DNA from: Gemmatimonadota bacterium
Lineage (GTDB): Bacteria; Gemmatimonadota; Gemmatimonadetes; Longimicrobiales; Gaopeijiaceae
Reading direction: 5' to 3'
Length of the DNA: 64,000 bases
NCBI GenBank assembly: GCA_009838975.1
Contig: VXQO01000117.1
Coordinates: 62,001 to 126,000, forward strand
Position numbers and translations under genes: made by a program. Under the pieces are notes generated by a model that saw nothing but the letters and a program-made list of their open reading frames with translations, did no database searches and was not told the origin of the DNA. This document shows positions 1-7,406 of the stretch, piece by piece. How positions within the stretch are numbered: position 1 is the stretch's first letter; each line of letters begins with the position of its first letter.

Positions 1-199
1 CGCTCGCCGCCTCGCCCGTCCCCAGGTGCCTCACGTAGAGCCCGGCGATCCCGGGGAACCTGCCGAGCTCCGCTTCGAGAAGGCGCGAGAGCGGGGAATC
101 CGGTGCCTCCTGGGCGGAGGCGCCTGCCCACCCGAAGGGCGCCGCGAGGAGTGCGTGCACGAGGAATACGGCCACGCTCACAGCTGTCCTGAATCGCAT
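1..199 (-). CDS. class A beta-lactamase-like serine hydrolase, N-terminal part (cut by window edge)
   Basis: Only the first 66 codons are present; the gene runs off the left edge. The ATG at 199-197 is preceded by a GGGAAAGAGG ribosome site on the minus strand. The N-terminus is a signal peptide (MRFRTAVSVAVFLVHALL..., ending near AGASAQ), so the product is exported. It is followed by a helix and strand of the type LLEAELGRFPG-IAGLYVRHLGTGE, which resembles the first helix and strand of class A beta-lactamase and related serine hydrolases. The catalytic SxxK, SDN and KTG motifs would lie outside the window, so beta-lactamase activity cannot be judged. It sits 43 bases downstream of the amidohydrolase on the same strand and may share its transcript. 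Confidence 0.65.
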   Translation of the reverse strand, partial: MRFRTAVSVAVFLVHALLAAPFGWAGASAQEAPDSPLSRLLEAELGRFPGIAGLYVRHLGTGEAAS

Positions 200-242
200 T
201 GTCGCCTCTTTCCCGGCGGCGGACGGACGGTCCGGCGGCCCG

Positions 243-1682
243 TCACCGCATTCCGACGAGCCCTTTCACCGCATCGGTGAGCCGCTTCGCGTCGTAGCCC
301 AGACCGTCCTTGAAGACGAGCAACACGTTGCGGATGTCGGACGCGTTGCTGCCGATGTCGCCCTCGATCACGAGCAGGTCCGCGAGCTTGCCCGCGGCCA
401 CCGTACCGACCTCGTCATCAATGCCGATCACCTTCGCGCCGTTGGCGCTCACGATCTGCACCGCGGTGGGCGCGTCGAAGCCCCCCTGCACGAGGAGTTC
501 GAAGTTGCGCTGGTCGCCGTAGCCGGGAAGCGCGCCCCAGGCCGGGTCGACGCCCGCCGCGAGCAGCCCGCCCGCCTCCACGAAGCGGCGTTCGAAGGCG
601 AACATGTTGTGCAGGAGGTCGATCATCCATTCCGTGGTCCCCGACCGGATCATCTGTCGGCGCTCCATTTCGGCCTGAACCACGTGATCGGGGAGCGCTT
701 CGAGATCCCTCGCCGTGAGATCGGGGACGGCCGGAGTCGCCTGCTCCGCGACGGCCAGCGTCGAGGTGATGGCCACACCCGCCTCGACGATCTCGTCGAT
801 CGTGACGTCCACGGCGGGGCTGTTGACGTCGAGCTCGGCCAGCGAGAAAGAGAGGTTGGGACTGCACTTGTCGGGTTCGCGCGTGGCATCGAAGTCCGAG
901 TTGGCCCAAAGGCTGTGCTCGAGGTTGTCGATGCCGAGCGCAGTGGCTTCGCGGAAGCTCACGGAGCAGAGGTGGCCCATCACCTTGATCCCCTGCCTGT
1001 GAGCTTCGTCGATGATCGTGCCCAGCGCCTCCCGGGAGATCTGCGTGTAGACCTTGACCCACTCCGCGCCTTCCGCGGCCCAGTAGCGAACGTACCGCCG
1101 CGCCGACTCCTCGTCCCGGATCACGTACATGCCCAGGTCCCTGAGCCGCTCGTCCGGTCCGGGGCTGATGACGTATGGCGCCGTGATGACGATACGGGGG
1201 CCGGGTGTCTCTCCCCGTTCGATCGAGCCCTTGAGCGAGATGTCCTGATACGGCGACATGCTGCCGGTCGTCCGCACAGTGGTGACGCCGGCACCCAGAT
1301 ACAGGCGAGGCCCCGAGTACTGCATCTGCGCCACCCTCGGGGCACTCTGGTAGTAGTACAGGTGGTTGTGGAGGCCGACCATTCCGGGCATGACCGAGTG
1401 GCCCGCCAGGTCCAGGCGCTCCGCATCGGCGGGGATGTCGACGGAGCCCGCCGCACCGACCGCCTCGATGCGGTTTCCGCGGATGACGATGGTCCGCCCG
1501 GCCTGCGCGGGTCCGCCGGTGCCGTCGAATAGGAGCACGTTTTCGAGCGCCACCACGGGCGCCGACACGCTCAGGTATGACCGCACCTCGTCCGAAAGTG
1601 CGTTCCCGTCCTGGCCGCTGGCCTGGACGGGGTGGAGGGCGACCGCTGTCGCCGCGAAAAACGCCCAAACACTCCTGCGCAT
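243..1682 (-). CDS. exported amidohydrolase (imidazolonepropionase-like metal-dependent hydrolase)
   Basis: The protein has 479 residues. The chosen ATG at 1682 follows an AGGAG site and opens a signal peptide (MRRSVWAFFAATAVALHPVQASGQ); an upstream ATG 13 codons earlier lacks these properties. An N-terminal beta-sandwich segment (about 43-100) leads into the barrel metal motif HNH (H105, H107). Further along are a WVKVY strand whose Lys is the likely carbamylated bridging ligand, a GHL His, a LEHSL His and a GVDPAW Asp, all typical of the amidohydrolase superfamily. The C-terminal GTVAAGKLADLLVIEGD strand closes the sandwich. Related exported proteins hydrolyse acyl-dipeptides or cyclic amides, but the substrate cannot be read from sequence. 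It is divergent from the S9 peptidase gene, and the two share a 155-base promoter region. Confidence 0.85.
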   Translation of the reverse strand: MRRSVWAFFAATAVALHPVQASGQDGNALSDEVRSYLSVSAPVVALENVLLFDGTGGPAQAGRTIVIRGNRIEAVGAAGSVDIPADAERLDLAGHSVMPGMVGLHNHLYYYQSAPRVAQMQYSGPRLYLGAGVTTVRTTGSMSPYQDISLKGSIERGETPGPRIVITAPYVISPGPDERLRDLGMYVIRDEESARRYVRYWAAEGAEWVKVYTQISREALGTIIDEAHRQGIKVMGHLCSVSFREATALGIDNLEHSLWANSDFDATREPDKCSPNLSFSLAELDVNSPAVDVTIDEIVEAGVAITSTLAVAEQATPAVPDLTARDLEALPDHVVQAEMERRQMIRSGTTEWMIDLLHNMFAFERRFVEAGGLLAAGVDPAWGALPGYGDQRNFELLVQGGFDAPTAVQIVSANGAKVIGIDDEVGTVAAGKLADLLVIEGDIGSNASDIRNVLLVFKDGLGYDAKRLTDAVKGLVGMR

Positions 1683-1716
1683 GTGATCTCCTGGTCTCGG
1701 GTCCCGGATACGGTAC

Positions 1717-1745
1717 AGCATACAGGGCGCCGCACGGGCCGTAAA
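1717..1745 (-). promoter_or_regulatory. sigma70-like promoter for the amidohydrolase gene
   Basis: On the minus strand TTTACG (1745-1740) and TATGCT (1722-1717) are separated by 17 bases, each matching four of six consensus positions. Transcription would start near 1710, giving a short leader of about 28 bases. This is pattern matching only. Confidence 0.4.
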
Positions 1746-1753
1746 GGAGCCGT

Positions 1754-1782
1754 TTGCGACGGGGTGCGGTGCGGTCTATTGT
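1754..1782 (+). promoter_or_regulatory. sigma70-like promoter for the S9 peptidase-GGT pair
   Basis: TTGCGA (1754-1759) and TATTGT (1777-1782) have a 17-base spacer and lie 56 bases before the S9 peptidase start. The element lies nine bases from the oppositely oriented amidohydrolase promoter, so the two could be co-regulated. Confidence 0.4.
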
Positions 1783-1837
1783 CCCGACAGTCGCACCCGG
1801 GCCCGGATGGCGCCGTATGCCGGATTGGAGCAACCCC

Positions 1838-4174
1838 ATGATTCTGTACTCGCGCCCGCTCGTCCCTTCCCTGCTGTTCCTGGCGGCCCTCGTCCCGCCT
1901 GCCTCCGCGCAGGTTACCCCGGACCAGGAGTCCGCGTATCAGCGCTACCTCGACTTTGGTTCGCTGATCCAAGGCGGCCGCGTCACCCCCAACTGGATGC
2001 CCGACGGCAACAGCTTCTGGTACGGGGAGGGCGGGGCGCAGCACACGGTCATTCACCGGGTCGATCCCGCGGCGGGTGCCATTGAAGAGCTGTTCGACAC
2101 GCCCCGGCTGCGCGCGGCGCTCACCGAGGCGCTGGGACACGAGCCCGCCGGCCTGGGAGTGCCGTTCCGGCAGTTTGCCTTCGTCGGTCCGTCGTCTGTT
2201 CAGTTCGCGGTCGAGGGGCAGACGTTCGTGCTGAACCTCGACACGTACACTGTCGAGAGGCAGCGTACGCCCTCCTCGCTGGGCCTGGTGTCGTACCTGG
2301 TAAGCGAGGTCGAGCGCGTCACGCCCAGGACGTTCATTCGTGAAGTGTTCCAGGGACTGGGGCCGAGGCCCTTCCCCGAGCGGCTGTCACCCGACGGGCA
2401 GTGGTTCGTGGGTCTCGACAACCACAACCTGACGCTGCGGGCCACGGTCGACGGCCGCGTCGTCCCGATCACGGACGACGGGACCGAATTCGAGCAGTGG
2501 GACGTGGAGACGACGCTGTGGAATCCGTGGTCGCCCGACTCGCAGCGCCTGGTGGTTGCCAGGATCAGTTCGCATGGCATGCCCCGGATTCCGACCATCA
2601 AATGGCTGAAGCCGCTCGAAGAGGCAGAGTTCATACCGACCATGCTCGCCGGCGGCGAACTCTACGACACTCGACTCCACATTCTCGATCTCCACACGCG
2701 CACGCCGATGCCCGTGGAACAGGATACCACCGCGGACTACTACTACCGCGTGCTCACCTGGCTGCCCGATGGTTCCGAGGTCGTGTTCGCGCGCTACAGC
2801 CGGGTGATGGACCGGGTGGACATCCAGGCTGCGGACGCTCTGACCGGCGCGGTGCGCACCCTTGCAACAGATGTTTCCGAGACCTTCGTGACCCACCATC
2901 ACGACTCGGTCTGGGGCTCGCGGACGGGCTTTTCGCTGTTGCCCGATGCCTCCGGGTTCATTCTGGTCTCCGAACGGGACGGTTGGCGGCACCTGTACCT
3001 GTACGACCTGGACGGCAACCTGGTCCGCCAGCTCACCGATGGTGAATTCCCCGTCGAAGCCGTAGTCGGCGTCGACCGGGAGAACGGGTGGGTGTATTTC
3101 ACGGCGCAAACCGATCCCGAGCGGCCCTATGACCTCCACCTGAACAGGGTGACCCTCGACGGGACCGACCGGACGCAGCTCACCGAGGGCAATGGGCGAC
3201 ACAACGTGGCCATGGCGCCCTCGCACGACTACTTCGTCGACACCTATTCGTCGGTGGACACCCCGCCGCGCTCCGTGCTGCGCCGCGCCGACGGCGACTT
3301 CGTGCTGACGCTGTCGGAGGCGGACATCGGCCAGCTGGAAGAGGTGGGGTGGACGCCGCCGCGTGAAGTCGTGGTGAAGGCGGCGGACGGAGAGACGGAC
3401 CTGTGGGTGACGATGTACCTGCCTCACGATTTCGATTCTTCGCGGCGCTATCCGGTGGTCGAGTACATCTACGGCGGTCCTCAGACCACCACGCGGCCGA
3501 TGGATTTCGGGGGCGAGCCGTTCCCCGGCCTCGGGAGTGACTTCGCCAGGATCGGCAACTTCAACCGCGCCCTGGCCAACCTGGGGTTCGTGGTCGTGAT
3601 TCTCGACGCACGCGGCACGCCCGGGCGTTCCAAGGCGTTCCACGACGTGATCGTCGGCAATTGGGGCAAGCCCGTCATCGACGATCATGCCGCGGCGATC
3701 CGCCAACTGATCGAGCGCTTCGACTTCCTCGACGGCGACCGCGTGGCGATCATGGGCGCGTCCTGGGGCGGATACCATTCCACCCGCGCCATCCTGCAGG
3801 AGCCGGATCTCTACAAGGTGTGCATCAGCGAGGTCCCCGGGTACGACATGTACGCCTTCCACCTCTATGAGCCGTACCTGGGGATGCCGCAGGAGAACCA
3901 CGAGCACTACGAGGCGGCGAACGTCTTCCGGATGGCGCCCGGCCTGAAGGGGAAGCTCCTGCTGACCGGCGGGATCAACGACACCGGCACCCAGGCGGAC
4001 CTCTTCCAGATGTCCGAGGTGCTGGTCCGGGCCGGGATCCAGCACGACATGATGGTCTACGCCAATACGGGGCACGGCGCGTTCGGCCAGACAGGCGAAT
4101 ACAACATGCAGCTGAAGAAGAACTACCTGGTCGAGCACCTGTTGGGCGTTCCCACTCCGGGAGTGGATCGCTGA
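1838..4174 (+). CDS. exported S9 family prolyl oligopeptidase / dipeptidyl peptidase IV-like
   Basis: The product is a 778-residue serine peptidase. The start at 1838 follows GGATTGGAG and begins a signal peptide (MILYSRPLVPSLLFLAALVPPASAQ); an in-frame ATG 28 codons upstream is unlikely. The N-terminal two thirds is a beta-propeller of the DPP IV N type (SPDGQWF, WSPDSQRL and similar WD-like strands). The C-terminal alpha/beta hydrolase domain carries the triad Ser642 (GASWGGYHS), Asp715 (GGINDTGT) and His746 (NTGHGAF). The family cleaves short peptides, often after proline, in the periplasm. It lies 28 bases upstream of a gamma-glutamyltransferase-family gene on the same strand, consistent with a peptide-degradation operon. 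Confidence 0.92.
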   Translation: MILYSRPLVPSLLFLAALVPPASAQVTPDQESAYQRYLDFGSLIQGGRVTPNWMPDGNSFWYGEGGAQHTVIHRVDPAAGAIEELFDTPRLRAALTEALGHEPAGLGVPFRQFAFVGPSSVQFAVEGQTFVLNLDTYTVERQRTPSSLGLVSYLVSEVERVTPRTFIREVFQGLGPRPFPERLSPDGQWFVGLDNHNLTLRATVDGRVVPITDDGTEFEQWDVETTLWNPWSPDSQRLVVARISSHGMPRIPTIKWLKPLEEAEFIPTMLAGGELYDTRLHILDLHTRTPMPVEQDTTADYYYRVLTWLPDGSEVVFARYSRVMDRVDIQAADALTGAVRTLATDVSETFVTHHHDSVWGSRTGFSLLPDASGFILVSERDGWRHLYLYDLDGNLVRQLTDGEFPVEAVVGVDRENGWVYFTAQTDPERPYDLHLNRVTLDGTDRTQLTEGNGRHNVAMAPSHDYFVDTYSSVDTPPRSVLRRADGDFVLTLSEADIGQLEEVGWTPPREVVVKAADGETDLWVTMYLPHDFDSSRRYPVVEYIYGGPQTTTRPMDFGGEPFPGLGSDFARIGNFNRALANLGFVVVILDARGTPGRSKAFHDVIVGNWGKPVIDDHAAAIRQLIERFDFLDGDRVAIMGASWGGYHSTRAILQEPDLYKVCISEVPGYDMYAFHLYEPYLGMPQENHEHYEAANVFRMAPGLKGKLLLTGGINDTGTQADLFQMSEVLVRAGIQHDMMVYANTGHGAFGQTGEYNMQLKKNYLVEHLLGVPTPGVDR

Positions 4175-4202
4175 GAAGGTGTCGTTGGACAGGAGGGTGA
4201 CC

Positions 4203-6020
4203 ATGACTTCGATTTCGCGACGCTCGTTCCTGAACTCGGCCGCCGGTGCGACAGTGTTGGGACTGTCCGGCCTCGCGGGGTGCGTCTACCCGCGGCGCGA
4301 CACCATGGACGTCAGTCTGTCTCCGATGACCTGGGGCGACGGAGTGGTGGATCGCTACTTCGCGCAGGACGACACCCCGCTGCTGGGCGGCGAGGCGATG
4401 AGGGCGCGCCATCCGCTCGCGATCGGGCACCAGGGCATCATTGCGGGGTCCACCGGCAACGTGGCCGTCCACGCCGGTCTTCTGGCGCTCGAGCGCGGTG
4501 GCAGCGCGGTCGATGCGGCGCTCGCCACGGCCCTGACCCAGATCTGCCTGGCGGGGGGATCCTGGGTGAGCTACGCGGGTTTCCTGCAGATGATGTACTA
4601 CGAGGCCGCGACCGGGCAGGTCCACAATCTGAATGCGGCGTTCAACACCGTGGGAAACGAGACCGATCCCTTCACGATTCCCACCGACGACCCGGAAGAC
4701 CCGTCCCGGCCGCTTCCCGACGGGCGCACCGCGCTGGTTCCGGGGTTCATGGCCGGGGTCGAGGCTGCCCACCAGCGCTGGGGTGTCCTGCCGTTCGAGA
4801 CGATCTTCGAGCCTGCGATCCACTTCGCGGAAAACGGATTCCCGGTCGGACAGCTGCTCGGCAGCGGGATCCAGCGCCGGAAGGACGTGCTGAGCCGACT
4901 GCCGGAAACCAGGGCCGTGTTCACCAGGGCGAACGGCGACTTCTACGAGAACGGTGACATCTTCACGCAACCCGCGCTTGCGGCCACCCTGCGGGGGTGC
5001 GCCGAGGAGGGTGTTCAGTCGCACTTCTACGAGGGGGAATGGGCGGAGAGGTTCGTGGACACAGTCCAGGCAGAGGGCGGCCACATGACGATGGACGACA
5101 TGCGGAACTACCGTGTGTCGTGGCCGGAGCCGCTCGTGGCCCGCTACAGCGGGGTCGACGTGCATACCGTGGGACTGCCGGCATACGGCGGTGCGCACGT
5201 TCATCAGGCTCTCAACCTGATGGACCTGATGGACGTTGGTGCCTACGGGCATTACGCGGAGTCGCCCGAGGCGCTGTTCCGGCTGATTCAGGCGTGCACG
5301 GCGCTCAGGACCCGGTCGTTCTGGGCGATGGAATCGCTGGAGGTGCCCGGCGTGGACCTGTCTCTCGCGGCGCGGGCCACCAGGGCTTCGGCCACAGCCC
5401 TCTGGGAAGCCGCCCGGGAGGGCAGGATTCCCGACGCGCTGGTGCCCCCGGTGACCCCCGCCGGGCATTCCGACTGCATCGCCGTCGTCGATTCGGCGGG
5501 CAACGTGGTGGGCATGACCCACACCATCAACACCGCGTCCTGGGGAACGACGGGCATCAACGTCGGAGGCGTGTCGGTCCCGGATTCGGCCAAGTTCCAG
5601 CAGCAGCAGATCGCGAATGTCGGGCCGGGAGTCCGCCTGCCCGATCCAACCAGTCCCCTGATCGTGACCCGTGACGGCGTACCGGTCGTTTCGATCGGTT
5701 CGATCGGCTCCGGGCTCCATTACAAGACGCTGTGCGCGCTGACCAGCCTGCTCGACTTCGGCCTGGATCCGAAGGAGGCAATCGATGTCGGCGCCCTCAT
5801 GGACAGCTTTGCGCTGGATGTGCAGTCGGTCGGCGAAGGCGAGTTCGACCCCGAGCTGATCGCGGCCGTAGAGGCGATGGGCCAGGAGTTCCGCGTCGAC
5901 AGCGGGGCGGCGATGGCCGGCGGGCGCGGTTACCTGGTGGTGGTCGGCATCGACCCCGGGACAGGGCGGCTGGAAGGGGCCGCGCCGGGCGAGTTCCTGG
6001 GAGGGGCTGAGGCCTACTGA
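4203..6020 (+). CDS. Tat-exported gamma-glutamyltransferase-family lipoprotein with Ser at the nucleophile position
   Basis: The protein has 605 residues. The start at 4203 is set by AGGAGGG five bases upstream. The N-terminus has a twin-arginine motif (SRRSFLN) and a lipobox (GLAGC), so it is probably a Tat-translocated lipoprotein. The body matches gamma-glutamyltranspeptidases: a large-subunit start (GNVAVHAGLLALERGGSAVDAALA), RYFA/TVGLP segments and a small-subunit region with AVVDSAGNVVG and THTIN. Where family members begin the self-processed subunit with Thr-Thr-His/Tyr, this protein reads Gly-His-Ser423-Asp-Cys, so the catalytic Thr appears to be Ser. It may still mature as an Ntn hydrolase, or may be inactive. 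It follows the S9 peptidase in an apparent operon. Confidence 0.85.
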   Translation: MTSISRRSFLNSAAGATVLGLSGLAGCVYPRRDTMDVSLSPMTWGDGVVDRYFAQDDTPLLGGEAMRARHPLAIGHQGIIAGSTGNVAVHAGLLALERGGSAVDAALATALTQICLAGGSWVSYAGFLQMMYYEAATGQVHNLNAAFNTVGNETDPFTIPTDDPEDPSRPLPDGRTALVPGFMAGVEAAHQRWGVLPFETIFEPAIHFAENGFPVGQLLGSGIQRRKDVLSRLPETRAVFTRANGDFYENGDIFTQPALAATLRGCAEEGVQSHFYEGEWAERFVDTVQAEGGHMTMDDMRNYRVSWPEPLVARYSGVDVHTVGLPAYGGAHVHQALNLMDLMDVGAYGHYAESPEALFRLIQACTALRTRSFWAMESLEVPGVDLSLAARATRASATALWEAAREGRIPDALVPPVTPAGHSDCIAVVDSAGNVVGMTHTINTASWGTTGINVGGVSVPDSAKFQQQQIANVGPGVRLPDPTSPLIVTRDGVPVVSIGSIGSGLHYKTLCALTSLLDFGLDPKEAIDVGALMDSFALDVQSVGEGEFDPELIAAVEAMGQEFRVDSGAAMAGGRGYLVVVGIDPGTGRLEGAAPGEFLGGAEAY

Positions 6021-6072
6021 CGGGGCTGGTCGGTCGGTGCGTGATGGTCCTGCACACCCCATGCGAACCAAC

Positions 6073-6095
6073 ACTAAACATTGTTGTTTAGTATT
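6073..6095. repeat. palindromic element, copy 1 (ACTAAACA-N4-TGTTTAGT)
   Basis: An 8-base inverted repeat with a TTGT centre lies in the 128-base gap between the convergent GGT and propeller genes. These 23 bases are identical to copy 2 at 7352-7374 and in the same orientation. On the plus strand it is followed by ATTTTT, so it could fold as a weak AT-rich terminator for the GGT gene. Next comes GGAGG (6099-6103) with no convincing gene behind it. The element is strikingly AT-rich for this genome. Confidence 0.8.
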
Positions 6096-6148
6096 TTTGG
6101 AGGTCGCTCGGTGTGTGGCGGTTGGCATTCGGTCTCCCGCCAGCCGTC

Positions 6149-7360
6149 TCAGCTCTCGCCGGACGGCGCCCGGAGTTGGGTGACCACGGCTCGCGGCACG
6201 TCGAGTTCGTCTACCTGCCGTAGCAGGACCAGGTCGCCCTGAGCGTCAAGCAGGATGTCCTCGCCATCCATCCTCGCTGTGAACAACAGTTCCTGCCGGT
6301 CAATGTCCCACACTCGCCAGGTTGCGCTGTCCTGGCCCGGGAGACGGTAATCCCTCGCCCAAAGCCGAGCGTCGAAGTCCGTCAGAAGCGTGTCGATCGC
6401 GGGGGCGACTTCGTTTATGGGCCAGTCCTCAAAGTCCGCGCGGGACACCGGGGATTCATCCGGATTCGCGCGCGAGGCCGGTATCTGACCGGATGCGGCG
6501 GCCCTCCTCAGCGCTTCGGAAAACTGTTCCCATTGCTCTGCAAGCAACTGAAGGCCCACGGTCCTGGCGTCGGGCACCCGTACTCCTGCTGGCAATGGGA
6601 TCTGCGCAACTTCTCGACCGCTCCAGTCCAGCACGGCGATCACGCCTCGTCGGGTCTCGGCGATGATGAGTCGGTCTGTGGTCGTGGCCTCGAAAGTCCG
6701 ATGCCCAAACACAACATCGCCGCTTCGTCTCAAGCCAAAGTAGACCTCATTCCCTGAAGCTTCCGCGAGCATTACAGGCTCGTCGTCGTCCCCGACGGTA
6801 ACGTACGTTGCCGGATTCCAGGTTCGTCCCTCGTAGTCCCGACCCATTTCCGCGATGCCGTCACGGAAGACGATTCGGCCGTCCGGATGAACGCCCAACG
6901 GATAAGCGCCGAAGAAATCCTGAAACTCCGCATCAAGAACGCTCTGCGAGCGCAGAAACTCGCCGTCGTACGAAATCAGCGACACTCGACGGCGAGGCAC
7001 GTCGGAGACCAGGACGCCCCCGGGAACGCGTTTTGCGCGTCCGATGTAGCGGAACTCCCTTGGTCCGTCGCCGTCCCTCCCGACCGCCTGGGCCCCTCCG
7101 GACGAAAGGTCAACCACGTGGATCTCGCTGCGTTCGACCAGAGCGAGACGGTTGTCGGGCAGGAAGAATCCGGCCACGACGGCGCTCAGTTCGGTGAGAT
7201 CGGGATGCTCCGACGAATCGAAGACCGATTGGTTGACCGGGCGTAGCCACGCCTGATCTTCCGCCGTTGGGCGCCCATTCCCCTCAGACTCGCACCCGCC
7301 GAGCGCAACCAACGCTCCGAGCGCGATCAAAGATGCGCTAACGTGATCGATACTAAACAT
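6149..7360 (-). CDS. six-bladed beta-propeller (NHL/TolB-like) lipoprotein
   Basis: The protein has 403 residues. A lipobox (VALGGC, Cys23) marks it as a surface or periplasmic lipoprotein. Repeated short segments such as GDGPREFRYIG, GEFLRSQSV, YPLGVHPDGRIVF and VIAVLDWSGREVAQIPLP are typical of 6-bladed propellers widespread in Gemmatimonadota and Bacteroidota. No catalytic residues can be identified. The only start that leaves a usable signal peptide is the ATG at 7360, which has no ribosome site and lies inside palindromic element copy 2; a leaderless message is therefore likely, with TACTAA as a -10-like sequence six bases before the ATG. Identical 23-base elements flank the gene. Confidence 0.75.
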   Translation of the reverse strand: MFSIDHVSASLIALGALVALGGCESEGNGRPTAEDQAWLRPVNQSVFDSSEHPDLTELSAVVAGFFLPDNRLALVERSEIHVVDLSSGGAQAVGRDGDGPREFRYIGRAKRVPGGVLVSDVPRRRVSLISYDGEFLRSQSVLDAEFQDFFGAYPLGVHPDGRIVFRDGIAEMGRDYEGRTWNPATYVTVGDDDEPVMLAEASGNEVYFGLRRSGDVVFGHRTFEATTTDRLIIAETRRGVIAVLDWSGREVAQIPLPAGVRVPDARTVGLQLLAEQWEQFSEALRRAAASGQIPASRANPDESPVSRADFEDWPINEVAPAIDTLLTDFDARLWARDYRLPGQDSATWRVWDIDRQELLFTARMDGEDILLDAQGDLVLLRQVDELDVPRAVVTQLRAPSGES

Positions 7361-7374
7361 TGTTGTTTAGTATT
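7352..7374. repeat. palindromic element, copy 2, spanning a start codon (probable operator)
   Basis: Nine-base arms (TACTAAACA and TGTTTAGTA) surround a TTGT centre at 7351-7372. The ATG of the propeller lipoprotein gene (7360-7358) is within it. A protein bound here would block both the promoter and the 5' end of the message. The dyad with ACA...TGT inner ends is reminiscent of BlaI/MecI/CopY-type operators, but no such regulator gene is in the window. Confidence 0.75.
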
Positions 7375-7406
7375 CGGTGCCCGCCCGGTGGCACTTCATT
7401 CGCCCG

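Noticed and set aside
26-280. 84-codon plus-strand frame at the left edge
   Set aside because: Antisense to the beta-lactamase-like N-terminus, which has a signal peptide and ribosome site; this frame has neither.
418-1839. 473-codon minus-strand frame overlapping the amidohydrolase
   Set aside because: A frame-shifted reading of the amidohydrolase, rich in Arg, Pro and Gly and without a signal or motif.
6073-6095. Copy 1 of the palindrome as a plain intrinsic terminator of the GGT gene
   Set aside because: It is followed by ATTTTT, but the stem is AT-rich and the same element is found at two promoter sites, so a regulatory role is at least as likely. It is kept as a repeat, not called a terminator.
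3975-6128. 717-codon open frame on the minus strand, opposite the GGT gene
   Set aside because: It is the antisense frame of a strongly supported gamma-glutamyltransferase-family gene, is rich in Arg, His and Gly without domain pattern, and has no ribosome site. High GC makes such long antisense frames common here.
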